DNA of 21,802 nucleotides from Bacteroidales bacterium (GTDB taxonomy: Bacteria > Bacteroidota > Bacteroidia > Bacteroidales > JAGOPY01). Shown here one piece after another: positions 1-7,983 of this stretch; positions within the stretch are counted from its first letter, which is position 1, and each line of letters opens with the position of its first letter. A model generated the notes under the pieces. That model had not been told where the DNA came from. It did no database searches and saw only the letters and a program-made list of their open reading frames with translations. Where the stretch lies: positions 1 to 21,802 of the forward strand of contig DAOWEV010000237.1 of the NCBI GenBank assembly GCA_030638325.1. The letters run 5' to 3'. The translations under genes and the position numbers were made by a program.

Positions 1-50
1 ACAGAACATACGGTTTTAAATTTTGTGCTTTTGTCATTTGGTATTGTTTA

Positions 51-78
51 GGATTTAGATATTCGGATTTAGATATTC
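51..78. repeat. perfect 14-bp tandem duplication upstream of TonB receptor
   Basis: The 14-mer GGATTTAGATATTC occurs twice back to back (51-64 and 65-78) in the AT-rich leader of the TonB receptor gene. Fourteen is twice the seven-base period of the arrays elsewhere in the window, but the unit does not subdivide into two heptamers. I see no clear promoter in this leader. Confidence 0.7.
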
Positions 79-148
79 TATTTTAGTGATTTACTATACA
101 TTGATGAAATATACGTTACAGCTAAATAATTACCTAATAAGCTTATAA

Positions 149-2554
149 ATGAGATCAGAATTTATTATTCCGCTGGTATTTATATTCATATTGTCCTCTT
201 TTCTGGCCAATGCTCAAAACGGTACGGATGCAAATATCTTTGGTGATGTGAAATGCAATGGCAAACACGTGCCATACATAAATGTCCTGGTGAAAGGTAC
301 AACAATTGGAACAAACACAGATGGTACAGGTCATTACATGCTGATAAACCTTCCGGTTGGGAAACACATCATCAGGGTGCAGGGAATCGGATATAAACCA
401 CAGGAAAAGGAGGTGGAGGTAATGGCAAATAAAAGCATCGAATTGAATTTTGATGTAGAAGAAGATATTCTGTTAATGGAACAGGTTGTAGTAACTGCCG
501 ACAGGAATGAGGAAAACCGGAAGGAAGCTTCAATAGTGGTTGATGTGATCACTCCAAAAGTATTTGAATCCAAACAAAGTGTTTGCCTGATAGACGGACT
601 TAATTTTGCACCAGGCTTACGTACCGAAACAAACTGTCAGAATTGTGGTTTTACACAGGTAAGGATGAACGGGATGGCAGGCCCGTATTCACAAATCCTG
701 ATCAACAGCCGTCCGGTATTCAGCGGGTTGGCGGGGGTTTACAGCCTGGAATTATTGCCGGCCAACATGATCCAGCGTATCGAAGTTGTAAGGGGAGGCG
801 GATCAGTGCTTTATGGTGGAAATGCCATTGCCGGGACCATTAATATAATCACCACAGAGCCATTCAGGAATTCATTTGATATCGGTTCCAACTTCAGTGC
901 AATCGGCATCGGGAATAAAGAAGGCGGGGAAATAGCCTGGGATAAATCGTTGGTTTTTAATGGATCATTGGTTTCATCAGACTATAAAAGTGGAATTTCT
1001 TTATATGGAATGGTACGAAACAGAGACCCCTATGATGCAAACAATGATGGTTTCTCGGAAATGGTTAAAATAAAAAACCGCTCCATTGGGTTCAATGCTT
1101 TTTACAAAACCGGCCAGTTGAGTAAAATATCTCTCGACTTTTACAATATTAATGAATTCAGAAGGGGCGGCAATAAGTTTAACATGCTTCCCCACGAAGC
1201 CGATATTTGTGAACAACTTGATCATGATATAACAGGTGCTTCCCTCACATTAAATGCATTTACCCGGAACAGCAATAAGTTTTCTGTTTATGTGGCAGCA
1301 CAGAATATTGATAGAGATTCGTATTATGGGGCAAGCCAGGATCCAAATGGTTATGGAAAGACCGATGATTTTACATATAATCTCGGTATGCTATATGCAC
1401 ACAACTTTAAGAAAGTCCTGTTTTCCCCTTCTGTCCTGACTCTCGGAATTGAAAATACGAACACTTCGCTAAAAGATGAGAAATTAGGTACTCAGGGTGA
1501 CTCAAATACCCTCATTGCCGACCAGCGGTCAAACACCATTGGCTCGTATGTTCAAAACGAATGGAATACAGGGCGTTTCAAATTTTTATTGGGATTCAGG
1601 TTCGACCACTATGATATTATAGATAAAAGCAATGATCATGAAGCTGTTTCCGGAAACGTACTGATCCCAAGGGCTTCGTTTTTATACAATATCAACGAAG
1701 ACCTGCAATACAGATTGAGTTATGCCAAAGGGTATCGTGCCCCACAAATTTTCGATGAAGATCTTCATATAGAAACTTCCGGTGCAAGGAGGGTCACCCA
1801 CCGGAATGACCCCGGTTTAAAACAGGAAACTTCACATAGTGTCAGCACTTCCTTTAACTTTTCGAAAGCAATGAATAAAGTTCTGTACGAATTTCTGATT
1901 GAGGGGTTCTACACAAAACTACTGGATCCTTTTGTTAATATTTATTCACCTGCCGACTCACTTGGAAACGTAGAATACTTAAGAACCAATGCTACTGACG
2001 GGGCCAGGGTTACCGGAGTGAATCTAGAATTGAACCTGGCAACAATGAAGAATCTGAGTTTTCAATTGGGTATGACTATCCAGATAAGTGAATATGACAA
2101 GCCGCAACCCTGGGGTGAAGATGAAACGCAACTAACCAGATCTTTCCTCCGTACCCCAAATACTTATGGTTACCTGATGTTTAACTGGAAACCGTTTAGA
2201 CATTTTTCAACTGCTATCACGGGAACTTACACCGGCAGAATGTATGTGCCGCATTTTGGTCTTGATCCGGAAACAACCGACCCCAATGAACAAGAGGCTA
2301 TTCAGAATGGTGATGTCATTATTGGTGAAAGACTCGAATATTCCGATCCTTTCTTTGATATGGGTATTGTATTCACTTATGAAGTTGATTTGTCAAAGAA
2401 GATATCATTGCAGGTTCAGGCAGGGATACAAAACATTTTTAACAGTATTCAAAACGATTATGATGCTGGAATTTACCGGGACCCGGGGTATATATATGGT
2501 CCAAGTCAACCCCGGACTATAAGCTTTGGATTGAAGATTGGAAATGTTTTATAA
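149..2554 (+). CDS. TonB-dependent outer-membrane receptor with CarboxypepD-like N-terminal domain
   Basis: This 801-aa protein is an outer-membrane beta-barrel for TonB-driven uptake. Residues 1-22 form a signal peptide ending ANA-Q. Residues about 28-108 are a CarboxypepD_reg-like beta-sandwich, typical of Bacteroidota receptors. A TonB-box-like stretch (MEQVVVTA, about 110-117) precedes the plug (about 122-240), which has the usual end RIEVVRGGGSVLYGG followed by GTINIIT. The rest is barrel and ends in a hydrophobic C-terminus (ISFGLKIGNVL). The plug contains a CQNC pair (163-166). The barrel has YRAP (529-532) followed by NDPGL (553-557) with histidines between, which resembles the YRAP/NPxL arrangement of haem receptors such as HmuR. 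The ligand cannot be fixed from sequence; iron, haem or another metal cofactor is an inference. No SusD-like partner follows, so a polysaccharide SusCD role is unlikely. It converges on the CoA-transferase gene. Confidence 0.93.
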   Translation: MRSEFIIPLVFIFILSSFLANAQNGTDANIFGDVKCNGKHVPYINVLVKGTTIGTNTDGTGHYMLINLPVGKHIIRVQGIGYKPQEKEVEVMANKSIELNFDVEEDILLMEQVVVTADRNEENRKEASIVVDVITPKVFESKQSVCLIDGLNFAPGLRTETNCQNCGFTQVRMNGMAGPYSQILINSRPVFSGLAGVYSLELLPANMIQRIEVVRGGGSVLYGGNAIAGTINIITTEPFRNSFDIGSNFSAIGIGNKEGGEIAWDKSLVFNGSLVSSDYKSGISLYGMVRNRDPYDANNDGFSEMVKIKNRSIGFNAFYKTGQLSKISLDFYNINEFRRGGNKFNMLPHEADICEQLDHDITGASLTLNAFTRNSNKFSVYVAAQNIDRDSYYGASQDPNGYGKTDDFTYNLGMLYAHNFKKVLFSPSVLTLGIENTNTSLKDEKLGTQGDSNTLIADQRSNTIGSYVQNEWNTGRFKFLLGFRFDHYDIIDKSNDHEAVSGNVLIPRASFLYNINEDLQYRLSYAKGYRAPQIFDEDLHIETSGARRVTHRNDPGLKQETSHSVSTSFNFSKAMNKVLYEFLIEGFYTKLLDPFVNIYSPADSLGNVEYLRTNATDGARVTGVNLELNLATMKNLSFQLGMTIQISEYDKPQPWGEDETQLTRSFLRTPNTYGYLMFNWKPFRHFSTAITGTYTGRMYVPHFGLDPETTDPNEQEAIQNGDVIIGERLEYSDPFFDMGIVFTYEVDLSKKISLQVQAGIQNIFNSIQNDYDAGIYRDPGYIYGPSQPRTISFGLKIGNVL

Positions 2555-2566
2555 GCAGTGGTTTTG

Positions 2567-2598
2567 TTGGAATAATGGAATGGTGGAATGATGAAAAT
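2567..2598. repeat. short degenerate 8-bp period repeat after TonB receptor stop
   Basis: Four degenerate 8-mers (TTGGAATA, ATGGAATG, GTGGAATG, ATGAAAAT) lie in the convergent gap between the TonB receptor and the CoA-transferase. The run is short and may be chance or the remains of an expanded tract. Confidence 0.35.
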
Positions 2599-2607
2599 AC
2601 GATCGTA

Positions 2608-3975
2608 CTATTTCCCACTAAACACGTCATCATAGGAAATGAATCCCTTTTTCACCACATCTTTCAGGGCTGCCCTGGGTTTATGGAAAGATTTACTTTC
2701 ATAGATTTCCTTCAGCAACGCCTCTTTGTATTTTTCTTCTGCGAGGTGTGCAATGCCTACCGCATGTTCTGCTATGGTCAGGCCTCTTGGGTTGAAGGCC
2801 CCTTTTTCAGTAACGATCACAACGGGGTCTGCTGCAATGGCCGTGGTGGTGATCCCCTTCGGGCACATATCCAGGATCTTGGATTGCCCATCATCAGTGG
2901 TGGATTTCATTCCTATAATAGGGCCCCCGCCTACCGACAGGTAGGAGCCCCGCATGAAGTCTGCCTGTCCGCCGATACCACTGTAAATCTGCCTGGCATC
3001 CAGTGAATCGGCCCAGATATTGCCGTGAAGGTCTGCGCCGATAGCGCTGTTTATAGAGATCATCCCGGGTTGTTCAGAGATGAACATGATCTTGTTTGTC
3101 TGGCTGGACGGCCGGCTCTGAACAGAACTGTTAAAATCAAGCCAGTCATAACCCTCCTTTGATCCTGCCAGGAAGATCGTTGAAACAGAAAAGTTGTTCC
3201 GTAAATATTTGTTGGTGACAATGCCTTTTTGAACCAGGGTTCTCATGGCGTCCGCAAATAACTCCGTGTAAATCCCAAGATTCCTGACCCCTTTCCTGAC
3301 AATGGCGTCGGTTACGGCCTCCGGCACTTCCCCAATACCATACTGCAAGGTGCTGCCGTCTTCAATATAAAGTTCCGCGATCAAATCCCCGATTTTTTTG
3401 GCGCGTTCGTCAGGTGTATGAACGGGACTTTCCGGCAATTCGTAATTCGTGTCAATCAGGTAATCGATATTACTCTCATGTATGGTAGTTCCAAGGACAA
3501 ATGGCATATTGGCATTGCGTTCTGCAATGACAAGGCCCTTATTTGCCAGGGCTGATTCGATAGCGGCCTGCACTCCTTCGACAGTGGTTCCCAGGCTGTA
3601 ATTTCCGCCATTATCGGGTCCGCTCACTGTAAGCAATACAACATTGGGCTTGATGTATTCCTTAAGTTGTTTTGGGACATCCGAAAGGTGGATCAACTGG
3701 TACCTGGCCCAGCCATTGTTCATGGCTTCCCTGGAATGTGGCCCGTTGAAGATGATCCTGTGCCGGATCCTGCTGCAGGCCTCTTCCGAGAATAGCTCCT
3801 TTATGTCACCCAGTAATAAAATACTCAGGGTCTCAATATCCCGGATGTCAGTATCCCTTGCCATTTGTTTTAATAAGACTTGTGGCGTGGCAGCATTTCC
3901 TGCAATATAAATGATGCTGCCCGGTTTAATTATGTCGGCATTGATAACCCTCTCAACCCGTTTGACGATTTTCAT
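2608..3975 (-). CDS. acetyl-CoA hydrolase/transferase family protein (4-hydroxybutyrate or butyrate:acetate CoA-transferase type)
   Basis: This 455-aa protein belongs to the Cat1/AbfT class of CoA-transferases, which move CoA between acyl-CoA and a carboxylate such as acetate through a glutamyl-CoA thioester. The N-terminal half has SGPDNGGNYSLG (118-129). The C-terminal half has QYGIGEVPEAV (211-221), the expected catalytic glutamate in GIYTELF (Glu238, the position known for 4-hydroxybutyrate CoA-transferase), GIGGQADF (333-340) and a GGGPIIGMKSTT stretch (349-360). Length matches the AbfT/butyryl-CoA:acetate transferase group rather than the longer Ach1 type. Family knowledge places it in fermentation of amino acids or C4 acids. 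Which acyl group it uses cannot be read from sequence. It starts 48 bp after the HAD gene on the same strand, so co-transcription is possible. No dehydrogenase or other fermentation gene is adjacent. Confidence 0.9.
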   Translation of the reverse strand: MKIVKRVERVINADIIKPGSIIYIAGNAATPQVLLKQMARDTDIRDIETLSILLLGDIKELFSEEACSRIRHRIIFNGPHSREAMNNGWARYQLIHLSDVPKQLKEYIKPNVVLLTVSGPDNGGNYSLGTTVEGVQAAIESALANKGLVIAERNANMPFVLGTTIHESNIDYLIDTNYELPESPVHTPDERAKKIGDLIAELYIEDGSTLQYGIGEVPEAVTDAIVRKGVRNLGIYTELFADAMRTLVQKGIVTNKYLRNNFSVSTIFLAGSKEGYDWLDFNSSVQSRPSSQTNKIMFISEQPGMISINSAIGADLHGNIWADSLDARQIYSGIGGQADFMRGSYLSVGGGPIIGMKSTTDDGQSKILDMCPKGITTTAIAADPVVIVTEKGAFNPRGLTIAEHAVGIAHLAEEKYKEALLKEIYESKSFHKPRAALKDVVKKGFISYDDVFSGK

Positions 3976-4023
3976 GACAGTTTAATTTAGTGTTGTTTCG
4001 GAGGGCTAAAATATGAAATATGT

Positions 4024-4662
4024 TTACACAATTTTTAGCAAATCTGAAATTTTGTGAAGCACAAGGCAGTCGGTTTTCTGCAGCCGTTTGACAGATTGAT
4101 GGCCATGTGCGATCAGGATGCAATCTGTGTGTATATGCCTGGCAACCTCATGATCGTGTATGGTGTCGCCGATTAAAACAATATTCTCTGCAGGAACCCC
4201 CATCGCTTTGATTAATCTTGTGGCTATTTCAGATTTACTGTGCGCGAGGTGATTATTGATGCCATTAATATGATCAAAATACCCAGTGATGCCATTGTTA
4301 TTGATGGATTCCAGTAAAAAGTCCTGTTCCATAGCCGATAGTATCACTTGCATTATACCTTCATTTCTGTAATGTTCCAGGATCTCCCGTACATTTTTAT
4401 GGAGTCGTGCAGTTTTCAGGTTAACCCGGTACAGATCAATGAACTGATGTGCCGGGATATCGAAATCCTCATTTGAAAAGTCGAATCCTGCACGTTCATA
4501 ATATTCCTTAACCGGGAAGGTGAAGATCTCTTTATACCTTGATTCGGTAAGGGCTTCCAACCCTCGCTCCTGCAACAGTACATTCATGCAATCAATGCAG
4601 ACATGGGCATCATTCAGCAAGGTGCCGTTCCAGTCCCAGATGATGGCTTTCTTCTCTCTCAT
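4024..4662 (-). CDS. HAD-superfamily hydrolase, phosphoglycolate phosphatase-like
   Basis: This 212-aa protein has the four HAD motifs. Motif I is IWDWNGTLLND with nucleophile Asp10, motif II is a serine in VILSA (Ser109), motif III is a lysine in HSKSEIA (Lys143), and motif IV is IGDTIHDHEVA (GD at 165-166, Asp170). An alpha-helical cap lies between residues about 17 and 88, as in the phosphoglycolate phosphatase/Gph group. The usual second aspartate of DxDGT, the general acid/base, is asparagine here (D-W-N-G-T). The start ATG places motif I at residue 10, which is normal. A TAnnTTTG-like promoter element (TATCTTTG on the minus strand, 4668-4675) ends only five bases before the ATG. The substrate is unknown. 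Confidence 0.87.
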   Translation of the reverse strand: MREKKAIIWDWNGTLLNDAHVCIDCMNVLLQERGLEALTESRYKEIFTFPVKEYYERAGFDFSNEDFDIPAHQFIDLYRVNLKTARLHKNVREILEHYRNEGIMQVILSAMEQDFLLESINNNGITGYFDHINGINNHLAHSKSEIATRLIKAMGVPAENIVLIGDTIHDHEVARHIHTDCILIAHGHQSVKRLQKTDCLVLHKISDLLKIV

Positions 4663-4667
4663 TGCTT

Positions 4668-4675
4668 CAAAGATA
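4668..4675 (-). promoter_or_regulatory. -7-like element immediately upstream of HAD gene
   Basis: TATCTTTG on the minus strand matches the Bacteroidota -7 consensus TAnnTTTG. I find no TTTG at the expected distance upstream. If used, the transcript would begin at or very near the HAD start codon. Confidence 0.3.
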
Positions 4676-4693
4676 TCGGTTTATTACGAGTAA

Positions 4694-4760
4694 AGACGCA
4701 CTGCTGTGCGTCTGGTTTGCATTTTGTATGTAGTAGAGACGCACGGCAGTGCGTCTCTAC
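4694..4760. repeat. pair of related palindromes (AGACGCAC family)
   Basis: Two inverted repeats share a core. The first has 8-bp arms (AGACGCAC / GTGCGTCT, 4694-4701 and 4706-4713, loop TGCT). The second has 12-bp perfect arms (GTAGAGACGCAC / GTGCGTCTCTAC, 4733-4744 and 4749-4760, loop GGCA). They sit between the DUF2279 gene and the HAD gene, both on the minus strand. This looks like a dispersed palindromic repeat, seen twice here with one copy shortened. It could also act as a transcript-end hairpin for the DUF2279 gene, but no T-run follows. Confidence 0.8.
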
Positions 4761-4771
4761 GTGCGAAAAAT

Positions 4772-5701
4772 TCAGAAATACAGCCAATGAAACTTAACTT
4801 TATCATACTTGTTAAATTCCAGGGCAGGAAATGGGATCTTAATGAATCCTATGATGTTCAACAGTAGTCTCACGGTCTCAGACCTTGTTTTGATCCTTGT
4901 CAGGTCAATATCCAGGGTGAAGTAGTATTGCGAATACCGGTCATAATAAGGTAGCGGATGGCCATCATGTTCATCAGGGTTTGACCTGGCCCCAAGCATT
5001 CCTGATGCACCGTATCCGAAAGCTACATTCAACCATTTCGGGAACTTTGATTCCCTCGGTAAAAATGAGTAAATATTTACTGAAAGCCAGTACGTCTGGC
5101 CGTTGTAATCTTTTAAAATGCGCTGAAGGTGGTTGCTGCCGAGCAAATCCGGGCGATATTGGGCAAATTCCGAAGGCGTATACGAGAATTTCAGCAAAAA
5201 CCGCTGCTCATCCCATATTAATTGCTGGCCGATAAACAGTGCCGCACCTGCCGTATTGGCAATAATATCCCCGGGTGAAGCCCCCCATTCGGCTGAAAAT
5301 CCATCAAATATTTCAACTGTTGTCGTAAAAACAAAGCCCAGGCTTCCGCCGTACCATATTGCTTTTTTCCGGCTGACTCCGGACCACCTCAGCGCTTCAT
5401 ATCCAATTCTTCCTATCCAGTACGAAGTAGTGGCATGCCCGATTTTATCCATGTAAAGCCATTGATTGTTATCATTGATAAAATGAAAAGAAGACTGGGG
5501 GTAATCCTTATACCAGAGATTGTACAGTCCGATCATCGTTCCCGTGTACAATACCCCGCCTGTGATCAGCACTCCGGTCAGACGGCCTTTATGAATGCTG
5601 TCGTTTTCTCCGGATGCAGCCAATGTATCATTCGGCCTCACTTCGGAAATCGAGAAGGCATATACAACTACAATCAGTGATATGAAATATAACCGGTTCA
5701 A
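4772..5701 (-). CDS. DUF2279 family periplasmic/membrane-associated protein
   Basis: This 309-aa protein begins with a hydrophobic signal segment (NRLYFISLIVVVYAFSIS). Residues 84-165 carry the DUF2279/YfiM-like core: MDKIGHATTSYW, then a GGS-LGFVFTTTVEIFDGFS run, and SPGDIIANTAGA (142-153). A second hydrophobic segment lies at about 41-60. The C-terminal half looks like a beta-rich domain. The biochemical function of the family is unknown. The only workable start is TTG at 5701, because no Met occurs before residue 56 and the TTG gives an intact signal peptide; an AAGGA stretch directly precedes it. The gene follows mltG after six bases in the same frame (TAA, GAA, GGA, TTG), so the two are surely co-transcribed, which hints at a cell-envelope role. 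Confidence 0.82.
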   Translation of the reverse strand: MNRLYFISLIVVVYAFSISEVRPNDTLAASGENDSIHKGRLTGVLITGGVLYTGTMIGLYNLWYKDYPQSSFHFINDNNQWLYMDKIGHATTSYWIGRIGYEALRWSGVSRKKAIWYGGSLGFVFTTTVEIFDGFSAEWGASPGDIIANTAGAALFIGQQLIWDEQRFLLKFSYTPSEFAQYRPDLLGSNHLQRILKDYNGQTYWLSVNIYSFLPRESKFPKWLNVAFGYGASGMLGARSNPDEHDGHPLPYYDRYSQYYFTLDIDLTRIKTRSETVRLLLNIIGFIKIPFPALEFNKYDKVKFHWLYF

Positions 5702-5707
5702 TCCTTC

Positions 5708-6793
5708 TTATTTCATGATCCGTCTCTCATCAAGCGCCTTCTGGTATTCCCTTGCGTTTTTATTATGCTGGGTGTTGGTTTTAGCAAAGACATGATAGCC
5801 GGACATATCTGCTTTTGCACAGAAAAACATATAATTATGATTTTCATAGTTCAGGACTGCATCGATAGAAGCAATGGACGGAATGCATATTGGCCCGGGT
5901 GGCAGTCCACTGTATTTATATGTATTGTAAGGTGAATCGATTTTTTGGTGGATCTTCAATACCCTGTTTATATTAAAATCCCCCCAGGCATATACCAGGG
6001 TTGGATCTGCCTGCAATCTCCATCCTTTGTTCATCCTGTTGATGTAAACACCGGCAATAGTAGCTTTTTCATCATTCTTATTAGTCTCTTTTTGTATTAT
6101 TGAAGCCAGGGTTACCACTTCCGGAATGGTCATTTTAAGCTCTATGGCTTTGGCTCTTCTTTCATCATTCCAAAAAAGCTGGTATTCAACATCCATTCGT
6201 TCAATAAAACCTGCAGCGCCGGTGGTCCACCAGAACTCATAAGTGTTCGGAATGAATATGGTAGTAACAGTCTTACGGTTAACACCGAAACCTGCAATGT
6301 ATGAAGAGTCAGACAGCAACCTGACAATAGTTGCAGAATCCGCTTCGATCTGCAGGGAGACTTTTTGTGCCAGTTGTTCTATATCCCTGACATTGTTAAA
6401 GATCACCTTGACAGGTGTCTGTTCACCAAGCCTGAGCAGGTTAATGAGGTCATTATTGGACATTTCACTAGTGATAATATACCTGCCGGGCTTGATGTTT
6501 TGCGGGTACTTTTTCTTTTTTGCAAGCCATTCAAATGAATTACGATGGATAATAATACCCTGGGTATAAAGAAGATGCTTAACATCATCATAGTTTGAGG
6601 CTGTCGGAATATATAAGGAGACGCTTTCCTTTTCACCGGTCCACACATTGGTTTTGTAAATCACGGAGTACAACAGGTATCCGGCCCCAATTGCTACCAG
6701 GATCAATAATATTAGTGCATAGATGATAAACTTGTGGAAATTGCTTTTTTTTCTTTTAATGGGTATTCCGTATTTTGAGTGATAATATTCCAT
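5708..6793 (-). CDS. mltG: endolytic peptidoglycan transglycosylase MltG (YceG-like)
   Basis: This 361-aa inner-membrane protein cleaves nascent glycan strands and so sets their length. A basic N-terminus is followed by one membrane helix (about 22-46) and a periplasmic domain with a LysM-like part (about 55-125). The YceG catalytic part has IPNTYEFWWT (181-190), the active-site glutamate in ASIIQKET (Glu236), IAGVYINRM, and QADPTLVYAWG (261-271). SGLPPGPICIPSIAS near the C-terminus is also diagnostic. Length is normal for the family. It is the first gene of a minus-strand run with the DUF2279 gene six bases downstream. From memory, dapF, a GNAT gene and mltG are often close together in Bacteroidota. 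Here an accessory stretch lies between GNAT and mltG. Confidence 0.95.
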   Translation of the reverse strand: MEYYHSKYGIPIKRKKSNFHKFIIYALILLILVAIGAGYLLYSVIYKTNVWTGEKESVSLYIPTASNYDDVKHLLYTQGIIIHRNSFEWLAKKKKYPQNIKPGRYIITSEMSNNDLINLLRLGEQTPVKVIFNNVRDIEQLAQKVSLQIEADSATIVRLLSDSSYIAGFGVNRKTVTTIFIPNTYEFWWTTGAAGFIERMDVEYQLFWNDERRAKAIELKMTIPEVVTLASIIQKETNKNDEKATIAGVYINRMNKGWRLQADPTLVYAWGDFNINRVLKIHQKIDSPYNTYKYSGLPPGPICIPSIASIDAVLNYENHNYMFFCAKADMSGYHVFAKTNTQHNKNAREYQKALDERRIMK

Positions 6794-6989
6794 GTCCTTG
6801 TTATTTGCTGAATAGCAGTGAAATAGTTTCTATATTTCTATGTTTTGTTCGATATTTATCCACTAATCCAATAACTACCCCGGTTGATAATCCCTGTCAA
6901 TAGGTAGGGCTAATGTAAACGGAGAATAAATTAGATGGCTAAGATACGAATTTATGAGATTTTATGGGAAATCCTATCTGACACACTAT

Positions 6990-7020
6990 TTTGCATATCA
7001 CGGAAGAATGTCTATATTTG
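6990..7020 (+). promoter_or_regulatory. Bacteroidota-type promoter for the 173-aa membrane protein gene
   Basis: TTTG (6990-6993) is separated by exactly 19 bases from TATATTTG (7013-7020), a full match to the TTTG-N19-TAnnTTTG consensus. It lies 24 bases before the ATG at 7045, so the leader would be short. Confidence 0.75.
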
Positions 7021-7044
7021 TTCTAACCATTAAACCAAACAAAA

Positions 7045-7566
7045 ATGGATACCGACTTTATCTATTATTCATTGAGTACTATACCGCAAGTGGTAGGAGC
7101 AATTATTGCTGTCCTGGGTGCTTTCATTCTGGCCTATGTTGAAAATCAAAACATTAAGCTTGACGGAGAGGGACAGACTTTCTTTGACAAAGCAAGGGAT
7201 TTAGTAGAGGAGGATAAAAAAAAGCTAGCAGATTTTAAGAAAGCTAAGTTCACTAGAAGATACAGAGCAATGCTTGCTGAAATGATAAAATTTATGCAAA
7301 ACAATAAAGATGTTGAAGAATTACAGGAATCCAAGGACCATTTTGAGGAAAAGCTTGAAAAGCGTGATAAAGTGATTAAATTATTCAAAAGATTATTTTG
7401 TTTAGCCACTGTGATAATTGTACTTTCCTTGATATTTTTATCTCTTACCAGCAATTTAACTAATGATTGTATTAATTTTTTTGAATATGTGATATACGCA
7501 CTTATCGTACTAACAGCAGTGTTTTTAGCATTACTTACTTCTAATCTGTTTTCATACTTAAAGTAG
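7045..7566 (+). CDS. hypothetical membrane protein with central coiled coil
   Basis: I do not recognise this 173-aa protein. It has a hydrophobic helix at about 12-33 (IPQVVGAIIAVLGAFILAYV). A highly charged, Lys/Glu-rich helical stretch follows (about 45-118, including DLVEEDKKKLADFKKAK and KDHFEEKLEKRDK) and is likely coiled coil. Two more membrane helices lie at about 120-141 and 148-170. The expected topology is one N-terminal anchor, a soluble coiled-coil loop and a C-terminal hairpin of helices. It has its own consensus promoter and is more AT-rich than the core genes around it, which suggests an accessory gene. The GIY-YIG-like gene starts 66 bases downstream on the same strand. No function can be assigned. 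Confidence 0.8.
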   Translation: MDTDFIYYSLSTIPQVVGAIIAVLGAFILAYVENQNIKLDGEGQTFFDKARDLVEEDKKKLADFKKAKFTRRYRAMLAEMIKFMQNNKDVEELQESKDHFEEKLEKRDKVIKLFKRLFCLATVIIVLSLIFLSLTSNLTNDCINFFEYVIYALIVLTAVFLALLTSNLFSYLK

Positions 7567-7632
7567 GAAACTGAAGACCCTAAATAAGGATTAAGCTATG
7601 GAACAGTATTAATAAATCAAATAATTCAATCA

Positions 7633-7983
7633 ATGATGTTAATGAAAGAAGAACCGACAGGATATTATGTCTATGTCCATAGAGACCCAAAGGCGAAAAT
7701 TCCGTTCTATGTTGGTAGAGGTAAAGGAAAAAGGGCGACAAGTAAAGACCGTGGCATCGCTTGGCAGGAGATGGTAGATAAGCTCGGTGGTGAATATGAT
7801 ATCGAGTATCTCAAGGATGGCGGTTATCCTTTAGAGCAAGTGGTAGAGGACTTGGAAATGCACTGCGAGGAGATAGATGATGAATTAGAAAATAGTGAAG
7901 ATGATAATGAGGAAATAATAAAGCTGGCTAAAAAATTACATGGTTTTTTGAAAGATAGTTTAAAGAAGTTCCTAAAAGATTAA
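7633..7983 (+). CDS. small GIY-YIG-like domain protein
   Basis: This 116-aa protein begins with YYVYVHRDPKAKIPFYVGRG, which fits the GIY-YIG nuclease fold: the first strand (YVYV) corresponds to GIY, and FYVGRG corresponds to YIG, followed by a basic GKGKRA loop. The C-terminal half is very acidic (EEIDDELENSEDDNEE, about 76-91) and then helical. The set of catalytic residues cannot be confirmed by eye, so nuclease activity is an inference. Related small proteins are scattered in bacterial genomes as stand-alone GIY-YIG proteins of unclear job. ATG occurs at 7633, 7636 and 7642, and any of these would keep the domain whole. It follows the 173-aa membrane protein and may share its transcript. 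Confidence 0.7.
   Translation: MMLMKEEPTGYYVYVHRDPKAKIPFYVGRGKGKRATSKDRGIAWQEMVDKLGGEYDIEYLKDGGYPLEQVVEDLEMHCEEIDDELENSEDDNEEIIKLAKKLHGFLKDSLKKFLKD

Noticed and set aside
2575..3006. 143-codon plus-strand frame opposite the CoA-transferase gene
   Set aside because: It is antisense to a clearly conserved enzyme and has no recognisable features.
6142..6327. Short minus-strand frame inside mltG in another frame
   Set aside because: It is a shadow of the mltG coding sequence, which has complete family motifs in its own frame.
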